Assembly: GCF_000178975.2 (NCBI RefSeq)
Contig: NC_015064.1
Span: 1,302,001 to 1,366,000, forward strand
Length of the DNA: 64,000 bases
Origin: Granulicella tundricola MP5ACTX9
GTDB taxonomy: Bacteria > Acidobacteriota > Terriglobia > Terriglobales > Acidobacteriaceae
Direction: 5' to 3'
Part shown: piece after piece, positions 18,701 through 25,394 of the stretch
Numbering within the stretch: position 1 is the stretch's first letter
Layout of the letters: the number at the start of each line of letters is the position of its first letter
Program-made: the position numbers and the translations under genes
Notes under the pieces: model-generated
Told to the model about the DNA's origin: nothing
The model's database searches: none
The model's input: only the letters and a program-made list of their open reading frames with translations

Positions 18701-19458
18701 AGGCCGTTGGCCGTGTTGATCGCGATATGAAAGTTGGGTGGATTGCGAAAAGTAAACTTGTACAGCGACACATTGTTGGAGCTTGTGATCTGGATGCCGC
18801 GTGGATTCTGCTGGCTGCCGTTGTAGGTTGTGGCGTCGTTTGCGATATCCCACCACGTCTTGCCGGCAGTGCTTCCCTGATAGCCGGGCGTTGCAAAGCT
18901 GTTCAGCACAACGTCTCCGCCGCGAGCGTTCATCTTGCCGAAGCCCATGATGCCCGCGCCGTCCGCCTTCGTAATGCTGATGAGGTTCTTGCAGCTTGCG
19001 GTGTTGCTGGCACCGCTGACGGTACCGCACGTATGCGTGCCTGGAGTGGTGTCATAGTCCTGCGCGTTGCGAGAGAAGTACAAGGTAACGCCGGGGTCGA
19101 GCAGCAGGATGACGCCAGCCGGAATGGAGATTGGCCCGGTGAGGAAGGCGTTGTTACCTGCACCATCCTGCGTCAGTTCCACAGCCTTCCCCGTCCCGGT
19201 GCATGCCGTGAGTGCAGCCTGCAGACGGGCTTGATCGAGATTGGTCGAGCCTGCCTCGACTGAAGCGGGCACGTCATCGTTTGCATCATGGAAGGAAGCC
19301 TGAAGTGCTTGGCATGCTGCCGGGATTACCGGTTCGGTCACGGTCCGGGTATCGCCGGTGGCGACTGCCGGAGCCTGCGCCCCTGCGAAGGTGGACTGCA
19401 GCAAAGGCAGGAAGAGGGCAACGAGCGAAGCGGCAGCAAATCGGCGGGAAACAGTCAT
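12793..19458 (-). CDS. Giant secreted protein: GH28 polygalacturonase, Ig-like domains, NHL propellers, C-terminal hydrophobic hairpin
   Basis: 2,221 residues from the ATG at 19458, behind GAGGAGTT; an in-frame ATG at 19509 has no such site. A signal peptide comes first (SRRFAAASLVALFLPLL...GAQA). Residues about 50-480 form a GH28 polygalacturonase with all four signature motifs: NTDG (~270), DGDDN (~290), GHGES (~316) and RIK (~354). Three Ig-like domains follow (~495-800), then twelve NHL repeats with the pattern GNxYxAD in two sets of six (~820-1200 and ~1320-1560), separated by an ASH-like domain; a second ASH-like domain and about four Ig-like repeats reach residue ~2060. Near the end an Ig-like domain is interrupted by two hydrophobic segments around LRRQNRSR, with TGCAGSG after them. 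GH28 enzymes cut pectin; fusion to this scaffold is unusual. A TTGACA promoter lies upstream. Confidence 0.85.
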   Translation of the reverse strand: MTVSRRFAAASLVALFLPLLQSTFAGAQAPAVATGDTRTVTEPVIPAACQALQASFHDANDDVPASVEAGSTNLDQARLQAALTACTGTGKAVELTQDGAGNNAFLTGPISIPAGVILLLDPGVTLYFSRNAQDYDTTPGTHTCGTVSGASNTASCKNLISITKADGAGIMGFGKMNARGGDVVLNSFATPGYQGSTAGKTWWDIANDATTYNGSQQNPRGIQITSSNNVSLYKFTFRNPPNFHIAINTANGLTVWGIKIVTPYSAHNTDGIDPGNSSNVTIRNSWISDGDDNVAVGAPSALTQNMSIIHNHFFAGHGESIGSYTTGGVNNILFDDNLLYGDADVDGSNSTGIRIKSANDRGNVVQNVQYSNSCFANHGTQMQFTPIYNTNAGTLTPNFKNILLQNLRFSNQGPVPTGSFTFLGASNNGTINPLGVTLDNVTIDTAASANLIAPSNAQITLGPGQVSTNLASLLLPYNGSNGNTITDARTASSLVPPACNFIFLASEITGPSGVSQAVTTGQFPTAVVILTPAIAATGYPYPTGTLTVTDEANRSFTATLTGAGDTTFIPITNAPAGTHSYTASYSGNAVYSAITGIGTFTATVSGGALPATATSISGVPASTTYGTPFTVTANVTGANPTGSLGFLLNGAVYATVPLSGTGASYSFNLPIGSYTISAVYNGDVANAGSISTASNVTLAGAATTTTLQSSTTSTTVGVPVTLTATVSSAAGMPAGTVTFTYTSTTVTHATTLGTATLANGVATYSALLPEGTDSIVATYTATGNYGGSASTNSIQISVQAAPPIPAATAPIALPYTLTTIAGGGTTTSNATCIGHTDTFGDGCAATAVMITGTGTAADLRSVAADPFGNVYFTDANAALVRRVGINGIVTNFAGYVTGTACVPTSTTGCTPTLVKLTGKPRGIYSDPQGDLFIAGYGDNKVQMVGLSDGKMYLVAGTGSGPTNTTDPAGDGGPAVSALLKGPRAAATDAAGNIYIADSGDNRIREVLNPASGLPGAGNIQTVAGTGVTSSTGDGGLATIATISNPQGVAVDTSGNLYISESSHVRVVCVACSSGSGLSALLVKLGVSAPANGNIYTIAGTASSSNPSLTPGLGTTVNMSPQKISLDPNGNLYIADSGNNVVWFEDGRTGYTSLLVGGGTAFTCTGSAIGDGCVATQGIVGSNGGNGFGIGLDGKGNLYVSDSTNLRIRKVLNNLRFPGGPVGAAIAQTVKFHFLPGDTPATLAVSSSEFALSTGNCIANKTDTTTDCTYSVTFTPKVAGLRTSSLGVATSLGNPGTLGLSGNGVGAGATLDPATQLSFGTNVTPNAIAIDNSGNVFVADSGSETVLEYAAGSASQGSAAVGKTVQSFMNPAALATDSMGNVYVADATTGFITVLSPNGTSRTLSTSFSAPRGLAVDALDNLYVADAGAKTLTEIGVNGVAARTLVTAGLTAPGALAVDSNSNVFVADSSAGAVYRIDGQTLASSTVTTAATAPRALAIDAAGNLIIADSSSNQLLAIPANTASAPFAVATGLPANALAMDGAGNLYTASATNQLLELLRTQATTTFNGTAAAPATVSLLSTGNAIANLALTSPDQTNFALAFSTSNGCSGTAAAIVVTTGSTCQFTSTFTPSSRNNFTNTATLAGNAANAALATPPTLEIIQTGNNAPFPVALTFGSSVPASPVVGDTIMLNASITSIYGTPSGTVVFSVDGNALPASPVSNGAASTTVSGLTAGNHNVAATFTSSDPAFANASATAVVLTVQKASANVMLSIDNASQIYGAANSATVTIATSSGTPTGTVQFLIDGVNSGTPVPVSGGIAKYALPTLTAGKHVITAAYSGDSSFASANAAGITVTVSQATAAVALTTNPSTANTGASIMLTANVTSSAGAPSGTIQFFTGSTALGSPVQLTAGIATLSTTALPSGRDSVTATYSGDTNFGTITSLATTVIVKTLPTLALTVSPAIPVAGEPQGQNETFTATLSSASSATGTVTFLDGASPLGAAVALTNGSATFSTNAFAVGTHSITAQYSGDTLNAGAASTPLTFTTLSSLLPGFAASSVSSLTVAAGGSATGTLTLTPGTLYGGTITLSCASPSATLTCSMSPASLTFSTSTSIPQTAAVTVTASANQARLGSPFPGDMGIRLAAIFGLPGLAMLGLRRQNRSRLMLLLLLAAATCGLYSVTGCAGSGANASGNVILVITATDGKNSQNIPVYVTVTR

Positions 19459-19556
19459 ACAGGAACTCCTCAGCGCATGCGTCGACAGCAGGAGGCCGTT
19501 CGGCCTCATTGGCGGTCAGTGGTACAACCAAAATGTCGGGAACAGATGCGCAGAGA

Positions 19557-19585
19557 AATCTAACCATCGCAGATGGAACTGTCAA
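19557..19585 (-). promoter_or_regulatory. Sigma-70-type promoter of the GH28 giant gene
   Basis: On the minus strand TTGACA (19580-19585) and TAGATT (19557-19562) are exactly 17 bases apart, about 100 bases before the start at 19458. Confidence 0.6.
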
Positions 19586-19903
19586 ATCCAACTTTTCATG
19601 GGTGCTGAGGTGCTGAAGTTTGCGCAGGAAAAGGGGGGTGCCCGCTCAGGACGGGAAGTTGTCAGACCAATCAGAGTCGTTGACTTGCTGCTCGACGCAG
19701 GGCGCGCACCAGAGAACGAAGGTGAGGGAGGCAAATCTGCATGCGGTCAGCTTGAGTGGTCAAGGCTGAAGTGGGCCGATTAGCGCGGCACTCCCTGAGA
19801 GGAGTAAGCCTGGACGGCCTCAACCTTAGGGAAGTCAATCGATGCGGTTGGGATGGGGTTAATACCCGGCGATTCGACTCCTCATGAAGCTGAGGAGGAG
19901 GTT
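19586..19903. other. Intergenic stretch without a recognisable gene
   Basis: About 320 bases between the giant gene's promoter and tRNA-Ala. I see no convincing reading frame, RNA gene or strong hairpin. Short frames that cross it have no ribosome-binding site and no familiar protein pattern. Confidence 0.5.
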
Positions 19904-19979
19904 TGGTGGAGTTGAGCGGGATCGAACCGCTGACCTCCTCGTTGCGAACGAGGCGCTCTCCCAACTGAGCTACAACCCC
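19904..19979 (-). tRNA. tRNA-Ala (anticodon CGC)
   Basis: The reverse strand folds as a 76-base tRNA. Acceptor GGGGTTG pairs with CAACTCC, including the G3-U70 wobble that defines alanine tRNAs. The D arm reads AGCTCAGTTGGGAGAGC, the anticodon loop is TTCGCAA (anticodon CGC) in a CTCG-type stem, and the T arm reads AGCGGTTCGATCCCGCT. CCA is encoded at 19904-19906. Confidence 0.95.
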
Positions 19980-20056
19980 ACACCAAGGCTCAAAGCCGGG
20001 CTTGCCGACTGAACCAAGACGAGTGTATCAGCACGGCGCGGCAAAGCTCAACCTGC

Positions 20057-20308
20057 CTAACCTGTTCGACCGGTGACGTCCGTGCCGGCGGCGAGCGGTT
20101 TTTCGACGACATGCCAGGTGACTCCGTCGTCGTCGGTGATAACGGAGGTGACGGGGATCTCGAGGCGGGTGCCGGAGCGGGTGACCGCCTCAAGTATCCC
20201 GGTTGAGCCGGGGAGGAACTCGGTGTGATCGAGCGACATGAGCCAGGTGCCTACGAGGCCGGTGCGGGATTCGAGACGGATGTCTGTGACGACGGAGTTG
20301 AAGGTCAT
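20057..20308 (-). CDS. Small conserved-looking protein co-translated with fbp
   Basis: An 83-residue protein whose ATG overlaps the fbp stop in ATGA, so the two are translationally coupled. The sequence (TFNSVVTDIRLESRTGLVGTWLMSLD; GSTGILEAVTRSGTRLEIPVTSVITDDDGVTWHVVEKPL) suggests a small beta-rich soluble protein. There is no signal peptide, Cys or membrane segment. I do not recognise the family. Coupling to fructose-bisphosphatase could mean a role in carbon metabolism, but that is only a guess. Confidence 0.65.
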   Translation of the reverse strand: MTFNSVVTDIRLESRTGLVGTWLMSLDHTEFLPGSTGILEAVTRSGTRLEIPVTSVITDDDGVTWHVVEKPLAAGTDVTGRTG

Positions 20309-21282
20309 TTGTACAGTGCCTTCTGAAAAGCTTCCATTTCTGATTTGCTGCCGACCATGAAGGGGGTGCGCTGGTGGATGCCCTCGGGTTTGATCTCGAG
20401 GATGCGTCCGGAACCGCTGGAGGCCAGGCCGCCGGCCTGCTCGGCGATGAAGGCGAGGGGGTTGGCCTCGTAGAGGAGGCGGAGCTTGCCGCCGGGCTGC
20501 TTTTTGGTGGGGGGATAGAGGAAGACGCCGCCCTTGAGGAGGGTGCGGTGGAAGTCGGCGACGAGGCTGCCGATATAACGGGAGCTATAGCCGGTGGTGC
20601 GGAGGCTGGTCACGTAAGCCTCGTAGCCTTCGGGCCAGGTCCCGGCGTTGGCCTCGTTGACGCTGTAGTAGGGGCCCTTGTCGGGCATCTTCATGTGCTC
20701 GGCGGTGAGAACGAAGGCACCGATGGTGGGGTCCAGGGTGAAGGCGTGGACACCATGGCCCGTGGTGTAGACCAACACAGTTGAAGGCCCGTAGACGACG
20801 TAGCCGGCGGCGACCTGCTTGGTGCCGGGCTGGAGGATGGACTCGGCGAGGGTGCCTTCTGCGGCGGGGAGGCGCTGGTGGACGCTGAAGATGGTGCCTA
20901 CGTTGACGTTGACGTCGATGTTAGAGCTGCCGTCGAGGGGGTCGAAGACAATGATGTACTTGCCCTTCTCGATGGTGCGGTCGAAGGTGACGGGGGCTTC
21001 GTCCTCCTCGCTGACGAGGGCGGCGACGGAGCCGCGTGCGCCGAGCGAGTCCATGAGGGCCTCGTTGGCGTAGACGTCGAGCTTCTGCTGCTGCTCGCCC
21101 TGGACGTTCTCGGCGCCGAAGGCACCGTAGACGTCGGTAAGGCCGGCGGAGCGGATCTTGGCTTCGATCATCTTGGTGGCGAGGGTGAGTCCGCCCATGA
21201 GCCAGCCGAGGGTTACGCCTTCTTCCGAGAACTCTTCATGCTGCTTTGCGATGTGCTGCTGCACGGTCGTGATCTTTGCCAT
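20305..21282 (-). CDS. fbp: Class 1 fructose-1,6-bisphosphatase
   Basis: Hydrolyses fructose 1,6-bisphosphate to fructose 6-phosphate in gluconeogenesis, in the cytoplasm. The 325-residue length fits the family. The metal-binding motif FDPLDGSSNIDVNVNVG is intact, as are SRYIGSLVADFHRTLLKGGVFLYP and the substrate-binding KLRLLYEANPLAFIAEQAGG. The start is the ATG at 21282 (MAKITTVQQH), about ten bases after GAGGAA; the open frame extends to 22077 only because it runs antiparallel through the codon pattern of the nei gene. It lies 35 bases downstream of nei and overlaps the 83-residue gene by four bases, forming a nei-fbp-orf operon. Confidence 0.95.
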   Translation of the reverse strand: MAKITTVQQHIAKQHEEFSEEGVTLGWLMGGLTLATKMIEAKIRSAGLTDVYGAFGAENVQGEQQQKLDVYANEALMDSLGARGSVAALVSEEDEAPVTFDRTIEKGKYIIVFDPLDGSSNIDVNVNVGTIFSVHQRLPAAEGTLAESILQPGTKQVAAGYVVYGPSTVLVYTTGHGVHAFTLDPTIGAFVLTAEHMKMPDKGPYYSVNEANAGTWPEGYEAYVTSLRTTGYSSRYIGSLVADFHRTLLKGGVFLYPPTKKQPGGKLRLLYEANPLAFIAEQAGGLASSGSGRILEIKPEGIHQRTPFMVGSKSEMEAFQKALYK

Positions 21283-21317
21283 CTGGGTGCGATTCCTCGT
21301 TTGTCGATGATACCGGG

Positions 21318-22241
21318 TTAGCAGCCTACCTTGCGGCGGGGGCCGATGAGCTTGAGCATCTTTCCGACCGGGGCGGCGGAAGACTGGGTGGCGGTAGGGA
21401 CCCAGGGCTGGCAGGCGGGGCACCAGTAGGTGGAGCGTGCCTGCTCGCCCTGCTTGCGCATCTGGACGAGGGCACCGCAGCGGCGGCACTCCTGGCCCTG
21501 GCGGCCGTAGACCCAGAGACGGTCCTCGCGGTTGCCGGAGTTGGTGGTGCGGCGGTTGCCGGAGTAGGTGACGATGCCGTCGCCTGCACCGTCGAGGACG
21601 TTGACCTTGAGCCACTTGTGGGAGCGATCGACCATGATGTCCATCTCCTGGTCGGTGATGGTGGACATAGCTCGGAAGGGGTTGACTCCGGCGGCGAAGG
21701 CGACCTCGCTCTTGTACACGTTGCCCAGGCCGGCGAGGACGCGCTGGTTGAGGAGGACTACGGCTATCTCCGCGTCCGGGTGTTGCTGGCCGTATTCGCG
21801 CAGGCGGGCTACGCCTTGCTCGACCGTGAAGCCTTCCGCCAGGACGTCTGGGCCTAGTTTGGGAACCTGGCTGGAGCGTTCGAGCGAGCGGGCCGTGTGG
21901 AACTCGGCTATTGGGACGTTGAAGGCTACTGCTTGCCAGCCTTCTGTGGAGAGGGCTACGCGCATGCGGTTGCGGCCCATCCACCACTTCTCGCCGGTGC
22001 GGTAGAGGTGCCAGGAGCCGCTCATGAGCATGTGGGTGACGAGGATGAGGTCGCCTGAGAAGTGGATGAGGAGCCACTTGCCGCGGGATTCGACCTTGTC
22101 TACTGTGCGACCGACGAGGGGTTTGTCGTCGTTGACGCTGGCGAGGGTGGCGAGGCCGGTGTCGAAGGCGGTGATGATCTGGCCTTCAAGGGCTTTGCCG
22201 AGGGCTCGGGCGGAACGGTAGATTGTGTCGCCTTCTGGCAT
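21318..22241 (-). CDS. nei: Fpg/Nei family DNA glycosylase/AP lyase
   Basis: A 307-residue base-excision repair enzyme. The catalytic N-terminus MPEGDTIYR (Pro2, Glu3) is that of endonuclease VIII-type proteins. GRTVDKVESRGKWLLIHF supplies the conserved lysine, LLNQRVLAGLGNVYKSE is the helix-two-turn-helix, and the C-terminal zinc finger has CRRCG and WCPAC pairs. Members remove oxidised bases and cut at the resulting abasic site. PEGD rather than PELPE favours Nei over Fpg, so the symbol is provisional at subfamily level. It is first in an operon with fbp. Confidence 0.9.
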   Translation of the reverse strand: MPEGDTIYRSARALGKALEGQIITAFDTGLATLASVNDDKPLVGRTVDKVESRGKWLLIHFSGDLILVTHMLMSGSWHLYRTGEKWWMGRNRMRVALSTEGWQAVAFNVPIAEFHTARSLERSSQVPKLGPDVLAEGFTVEQGVARLREYGQQHPDAEIAVVLLNQRVLAGLGNVYKSEVAFAAGVNPFRAMSTITDQEMDIMVDRSHKWLKVNVLDGAGDGIVTYSGNRRTTNSGNREDRLWVYGRQGQECRRCGALVQMRKQGEQARSTYWCPACQPWVPTATQSSAAPVGKMLKLIGPRRKVGC

Positions 22242-22296
22242 GGACCCTCCCCCCGGTTTGATGCAAAGTCTTCAGACGATGCGAGTTAGGTATGGA

Positions 22297-24789
22297 CTAC
22301 TGGGGTGGAGGGGGCTCCTGCTGTTGTTGCTGGTTGCCTGCGCCGAAGAGGCGTTTGAAGAAGTTCTTCTTCTTGGGTGGCGGCGGGGCGTAGGGATCGT
22401 TTGGATTGGCGGGGCTGGTCGGTTGAGGCTCGGGCTGGCCGGGCTGGACAGGGGTGGTGGTGCCGTTGAGGAGGTCGACGATGGACTGGTGGGAGTCTGA
22501 CATGCGGGAGCAGCTTCCGGCGGGGATGGTGCTGTCCAGGAACGCGACGGTGTAGGCGGCGGGGCAGCTTGAGTCGGCGGGGAGGCCGGAGGCGCGGTCA
22601 ATGCCGATGTTGGTGACGCCTTCCGGCTTGGTGAACTCGTGGACGTCCGAGTACTGGGGGAGACGGATTGCGCGGTTCATGAACTCGGCCCAGATGGGTG
22701 CGGCGGCGAGTGCGCCCTGGAGCTTGACGTCGGTGTAGTCGTCGTTGCCGACCCAGATGATGCAGATGAGGTTGGAGGTGTAGCCGGCGAACCATGCGTC
22801 GTGGGAGGTTCCGGTTTTGCCTGCGGCGGGGGAGTTGAAGCCGTACTTGTGGACGGTGGCGGCGGTGCCGCGCGCCATGACGCCCTGCATAAGGGACTGG
22901 GTGAGGTAGGCGACGCGGGCGTCGAGGACCTGGCTGGCGACAGGGGCGAAGTCCGCGACGATGTCCCCGGAGTTGTTGCGCACGCTGGCGAGGGTCCAGG
23001 GGGTGAGGTGGACGCCGTTGTTGGCGAAGACGGTGTAGGCGCCCGCCATGTCGATGGGGGTTGCGCTATAGGTGCCGATGGCGACCGATGGGGTGGCCTT
23101 GGCGGAGGCGATGCCGGAGGAGCGGGCCAAGGCGGCTACGTTTTCATAGCCCACCTTGTGAGCCAGGGCGATGGTGGCGATGTTGAGCGAGTGGGCGAGG
23201 GCGTCGGCGGCGGTAACCATGCCGGGGTACTCGCCTTTTTCAAAGTTGCCGGGGACGTAGGACTGGCCGTTGAGGCCGAAGTCCTGGGGGTCGTCGTTGA
23301 TGCGGGTGACGGCGGTGAAGGGGCCGTTGCCGTCCAGCGAGGTGCCGGAGAGGGAGGTATTGAAGGCGGTGGCGTAGACGAACGGCTTGAAGATGGAGCC
23401 GGTGGGCCGCATGGAGGTGGCGTGGTCAAGCTGGGAGGTGCCGTAGTTGCGACCGCCGACCATGGCGAGGATCTGGCCGGTGTGGGGGTCGAGTGCGACG
23501 AGGGCAACCTGGGGATAGGTTCCGCCGCCGCGCTTGCTGACCATAGCGTCCACGTTGCGCATGCCGGCTTCGACGGCGTCGGAGGCGGCGCGCTGGAGGT
23601 CGGGGTCGAGCGAGGTGTAGATGCGGAGGGACTGTGCGCCGAGGTTATCGCCGAGGCGCTGGACGAGCTGCTCGTGGACGAGATCGACGAAGTACGGGGC
23701 TTCACTGGCGTCGACGTTGGCGGGGGCGAGGTGGAGGCCTTCGGCTTTGGCGGCTTCGGCTTCGTCCTGGGTGAGAGCACCGGTTTTGACCATGGAGTCC
23801 AGGACGACGTTGCGGCGCTCCATGACGCGGTCCGGGTGGCGGTAGGGGTTGAGGCGGTTTGGCGACTGGATGGTGCCGGCCAGGAGGGCGTACTGGGCGG
23901 TATCGAGGCGGGAGAGATCCTTGCCGAAGAAGGCCTGCGCGGCCTCGCCGAAGCCGTTGATGGCGAAGCTGCCGCGCTGACCGAGGTTGATCTGGTTGGC
24001 GTACATCTCAAAGATCTGTTGCTTGGAGAAGCGATTCTCAAGCTGGAAGGTGATCATGATCTCGCGGAGCTTGCGGGAGTATTTCTTCTCCGGGGTGAGG
24101 AAGAAGCCGCGCGAGAGCTGCATCGTGAGGGTGGAGCCGCCGCATTCTTTGGCGTGCGAGGTGAAGTCCTGGATGGCGCACTCCGCCATGCGGAAGTAGT
24201 TGACGCCGCCGTGCTCAAAGAAGCGGCGATCCTCGATGGCGGTGACGGCCTGGATGAGGCGCGGGGGAATCTCGTCAAAGGTGACGAGGCGGCGCTTGGT
24301 GCGGTTCTTATCCTCGGAGAGGGCGGTGATGAGGAGGGGTTCGAGCTGGTAGGCGCGGAGGGTTGCGCCGTTTTCGGCGGTGATGGACGTGACTTCGCCG
24401 CCGGAGGTGGTGATGGTGGCTCCGTCGGGGGAGTGGTAGGACTGGGGGCCGGGCTTGATGAAGATGGAGCTGCCGCGGAGGTCGTAGGTGCCGAGCTGCT
24501 GATTGACGTTATAGCCGGCGGCGCGGAGGTCGTAAGCGATGTTTTCCGCGGAGAGATGCTGACCGGGGCGGATCTCCTTGGGTGCGGCGTAGATCTGGGC
24601 GACGGAGGCGAAGAGCGGGCCGGCGGCCAGGCGCTCGTCCACGATGCGCTGGTAGTCGTGGTAGTAGTAGGCGAAGACGGCGATCCCGATAAGGACGACG
24701 AAGAGGACGACAACGACCAGAAAGCGGAAGATGTGGGAGAAGAAGCCGATCTTGGGGGCGTTGGGACCGATCTTGAGTTTTACGGGCAT
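22297..24789 (-). CDS. mrcB: Bifunctional peptidoglycan synthase, PBP1B type
   Basis: An 830-residue class A penicillin-binding protein that polymerises and cross-links peptidoglycan in the periplasm. One membrane anchor lies at about residues 20-42 (FLVVVVLFVVLIGIAVF). A UB2H-like segment follows (FASVAQIYAAPKEIRPGQHLS), which argues for the PBP1B branch. The GT51 domain has EDRRFF with the catalytic Glu near 186 and GGSTLTMQLSR. The transpeptidase has SIFKPF (Ser near 464), SLN (LAHSLNIATIAL) and KTGTS near 660. The tail is Pro- and Gln-rich (PPPPKKKNFFKRLF, QQQQQ). No ribosome-binding site is obvious before the ATG. It is transcribed alone. Confidence 0.95.
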   Translation of the reverse strand: MPVKLKIGPNAPKIGFFSHIFRFLVVVVLFVVLIGIAVFAYYYHDYQRIVDERLAAGPLFASVAQIYAAPKEIRPGQHLSAENIAYDLRAAGYNVNQQLGTYDLRGSSIFIKPGPQSYHSPDGATITTSGGEVTSITAENGATLRAYQLEPLLITALSEDKNRTKRRLVTFDEIPPRLIQAVTAIEDRRFFEHGGVNYFRMAECAIQDFTSHAKECGGSTLTMQLSRGFFLTPEKKYSRKLREIMITFQLENRFSKQQIFEMYANQINLGQRGSFAINGFGEAAQAFFGKDLSRLDTAQYALLAGTIQSPNRLNPYRHPDRVMERRNVVLDSMVKTGALTQDEAEAAKAEGLHLAPANVDASEAPYFVDLVHEQLVQRLGDNLGAQSLRIYTSLDPDLQRAASDAVEAGMRNVDAMVSKRGGGTYPQVALVALDPHTGQILAMVGGRNYGTSQLDHATSMRPTGSIFKPFVYATAFNTSLSGTSLDGNGPFTAVTRINDDPQDFGLNGQSYVPGNFEKGEYPGMVTAADALAHSLNIATIALAHKVGYENVAALARSSGIASAKATPSVAIGTYSATPIDMAGAYTVFANNGVHLTPWTLASVRNNSGDIVADFAPVASQVLDARVAYLTQSLMQGVMARGTAATVHKYGFNSPAAGKTGTSHDAWFAGYTSNLICIIWVGNDDYTDVKLQGALAAAPIWAEFMNRAIRLPQYSDVHEFTKPEGVTNIGIDRASGLPADSSCPAAYTVAFLDSTIPAGSCSRMSDSHQSIVDLLNGTTTPVQPGQPEPQPTSPANPNDPYAPPPPKKKNFFKRLFGAGNQQQQQEPPPPQ

Positions 24790-25160
24790 AGTTTGCTGGG
24801 TACCAGTGACGCTTTCCGTTGGACGCTCTTTTGTGGGCTACGTAGTGCGGCAGCCATCCCTGCCTTTACGCATAGTTTGCCCTATTCCAAGGATATCTGA
24901 ATGAGGGGGAGTGAATATGCCAACTATTTTTTTGGGGTAAGTGGTTGATGGGGTGTGGGTTGCGGGATTTTTTCGGAGGGTGGGGGCTTGACATGCGGAT
25001 TTGCTGCTGTTTTGAGGGAATTATTTTTGGGGGTCTTTTGGGATTGGTCGCTGGGGGTGAGTGTAAGGACAAAGATCACGGGGATAAGGTGGGATAAGAG
25101 CGATCAAGGCGGATTGTTTTGGGGAGGGAGAGGGCCATGGGGATAGCGTTGACGGTTGCT

Positions 25161-25313
25161 AGAAGCAAGGGCAACAGCAACGGCCAATACGGAGGTTCTG
25201 AGCTTCGCTCAGAATGACGACTGAAACTAACAAGAGCAAGATCAACGGCAAAAGCAAGTGCAACGGCGAAAGCAGTTACGGAGATTCTTCCCCTTACAGG
25301 GGCAGAATGACGA
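25161..25313. repeat. Two copies of composite repeat: GCAAC-rich leader plus AGAATGACG hairpin
   Basis: Copy one (25161-25219) has a leader of GCAACR-like hexamers, TACGGAG, then TTCTGAGC and GCTCAGAA as an 8-bp stem with loop TTC, then TGACGA. Copy two (25231-25313) has leader, TTACGGAG, ATTCT and AGAAT with inner CCCC/GGGG, then TGACG. Related copies lie at 30170-30283, so this is a dispersed element. Confidence 0.75.
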
Positions 25314-25357
25314 TTGTGGTGGATGGGACTCTGAGCCGGGGGATAGAGCCGTGGAAA

Positions 25358-25389
25358 CCCATGTCCCCGAGGCGGGACATGGGGCACCC
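25358..25389. repeat. CCCA...TGGGGCAC hairpin element 3' of proS
   Basis: CCCATGTCCC (25358-25367) and GGGACATGGG (25374-25383) pair perfectly around CGAGGC, followed by GCACCC. It lies six bases beyond the proS stop and could protect or end its transcript. Elements with the same ends occur at 52943-52983 and 61785-61823. Confidence 0.65.
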
Positions 25390-25394
25390 ATCGT

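Larger units (their letters stand above)
24790..25394. other. Gene-free region with repeats between mrcB and proS
   Basis: About 600 bases hold no convincing gene. From 24900 to 25140 the sequence is G- and T-rich without recognisable features. From 25161 to 25313 there are two copies of a composite hairpin repeat, and from 25358 to 25389 a hairpin of a second family lies 3' of proS. The mrcB side must hold the mrcB promoter. Confidence 0.6.

Noticed and set aside
21283..22077. N-terminal extension of fbp to 590 residues
   Set aside because: The added part is a Pro/Arg/His-rich translation overlapping nei; fbp begins normally at 21282 with a ribosome-binding site.
22639..24900. 753-codon plus-strand open frame opposite mrcB
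   Set aside because: Antisense frame kept open by GC-rich codons; repetitive Gly/Val/Glu/Asp composition, no motifs.
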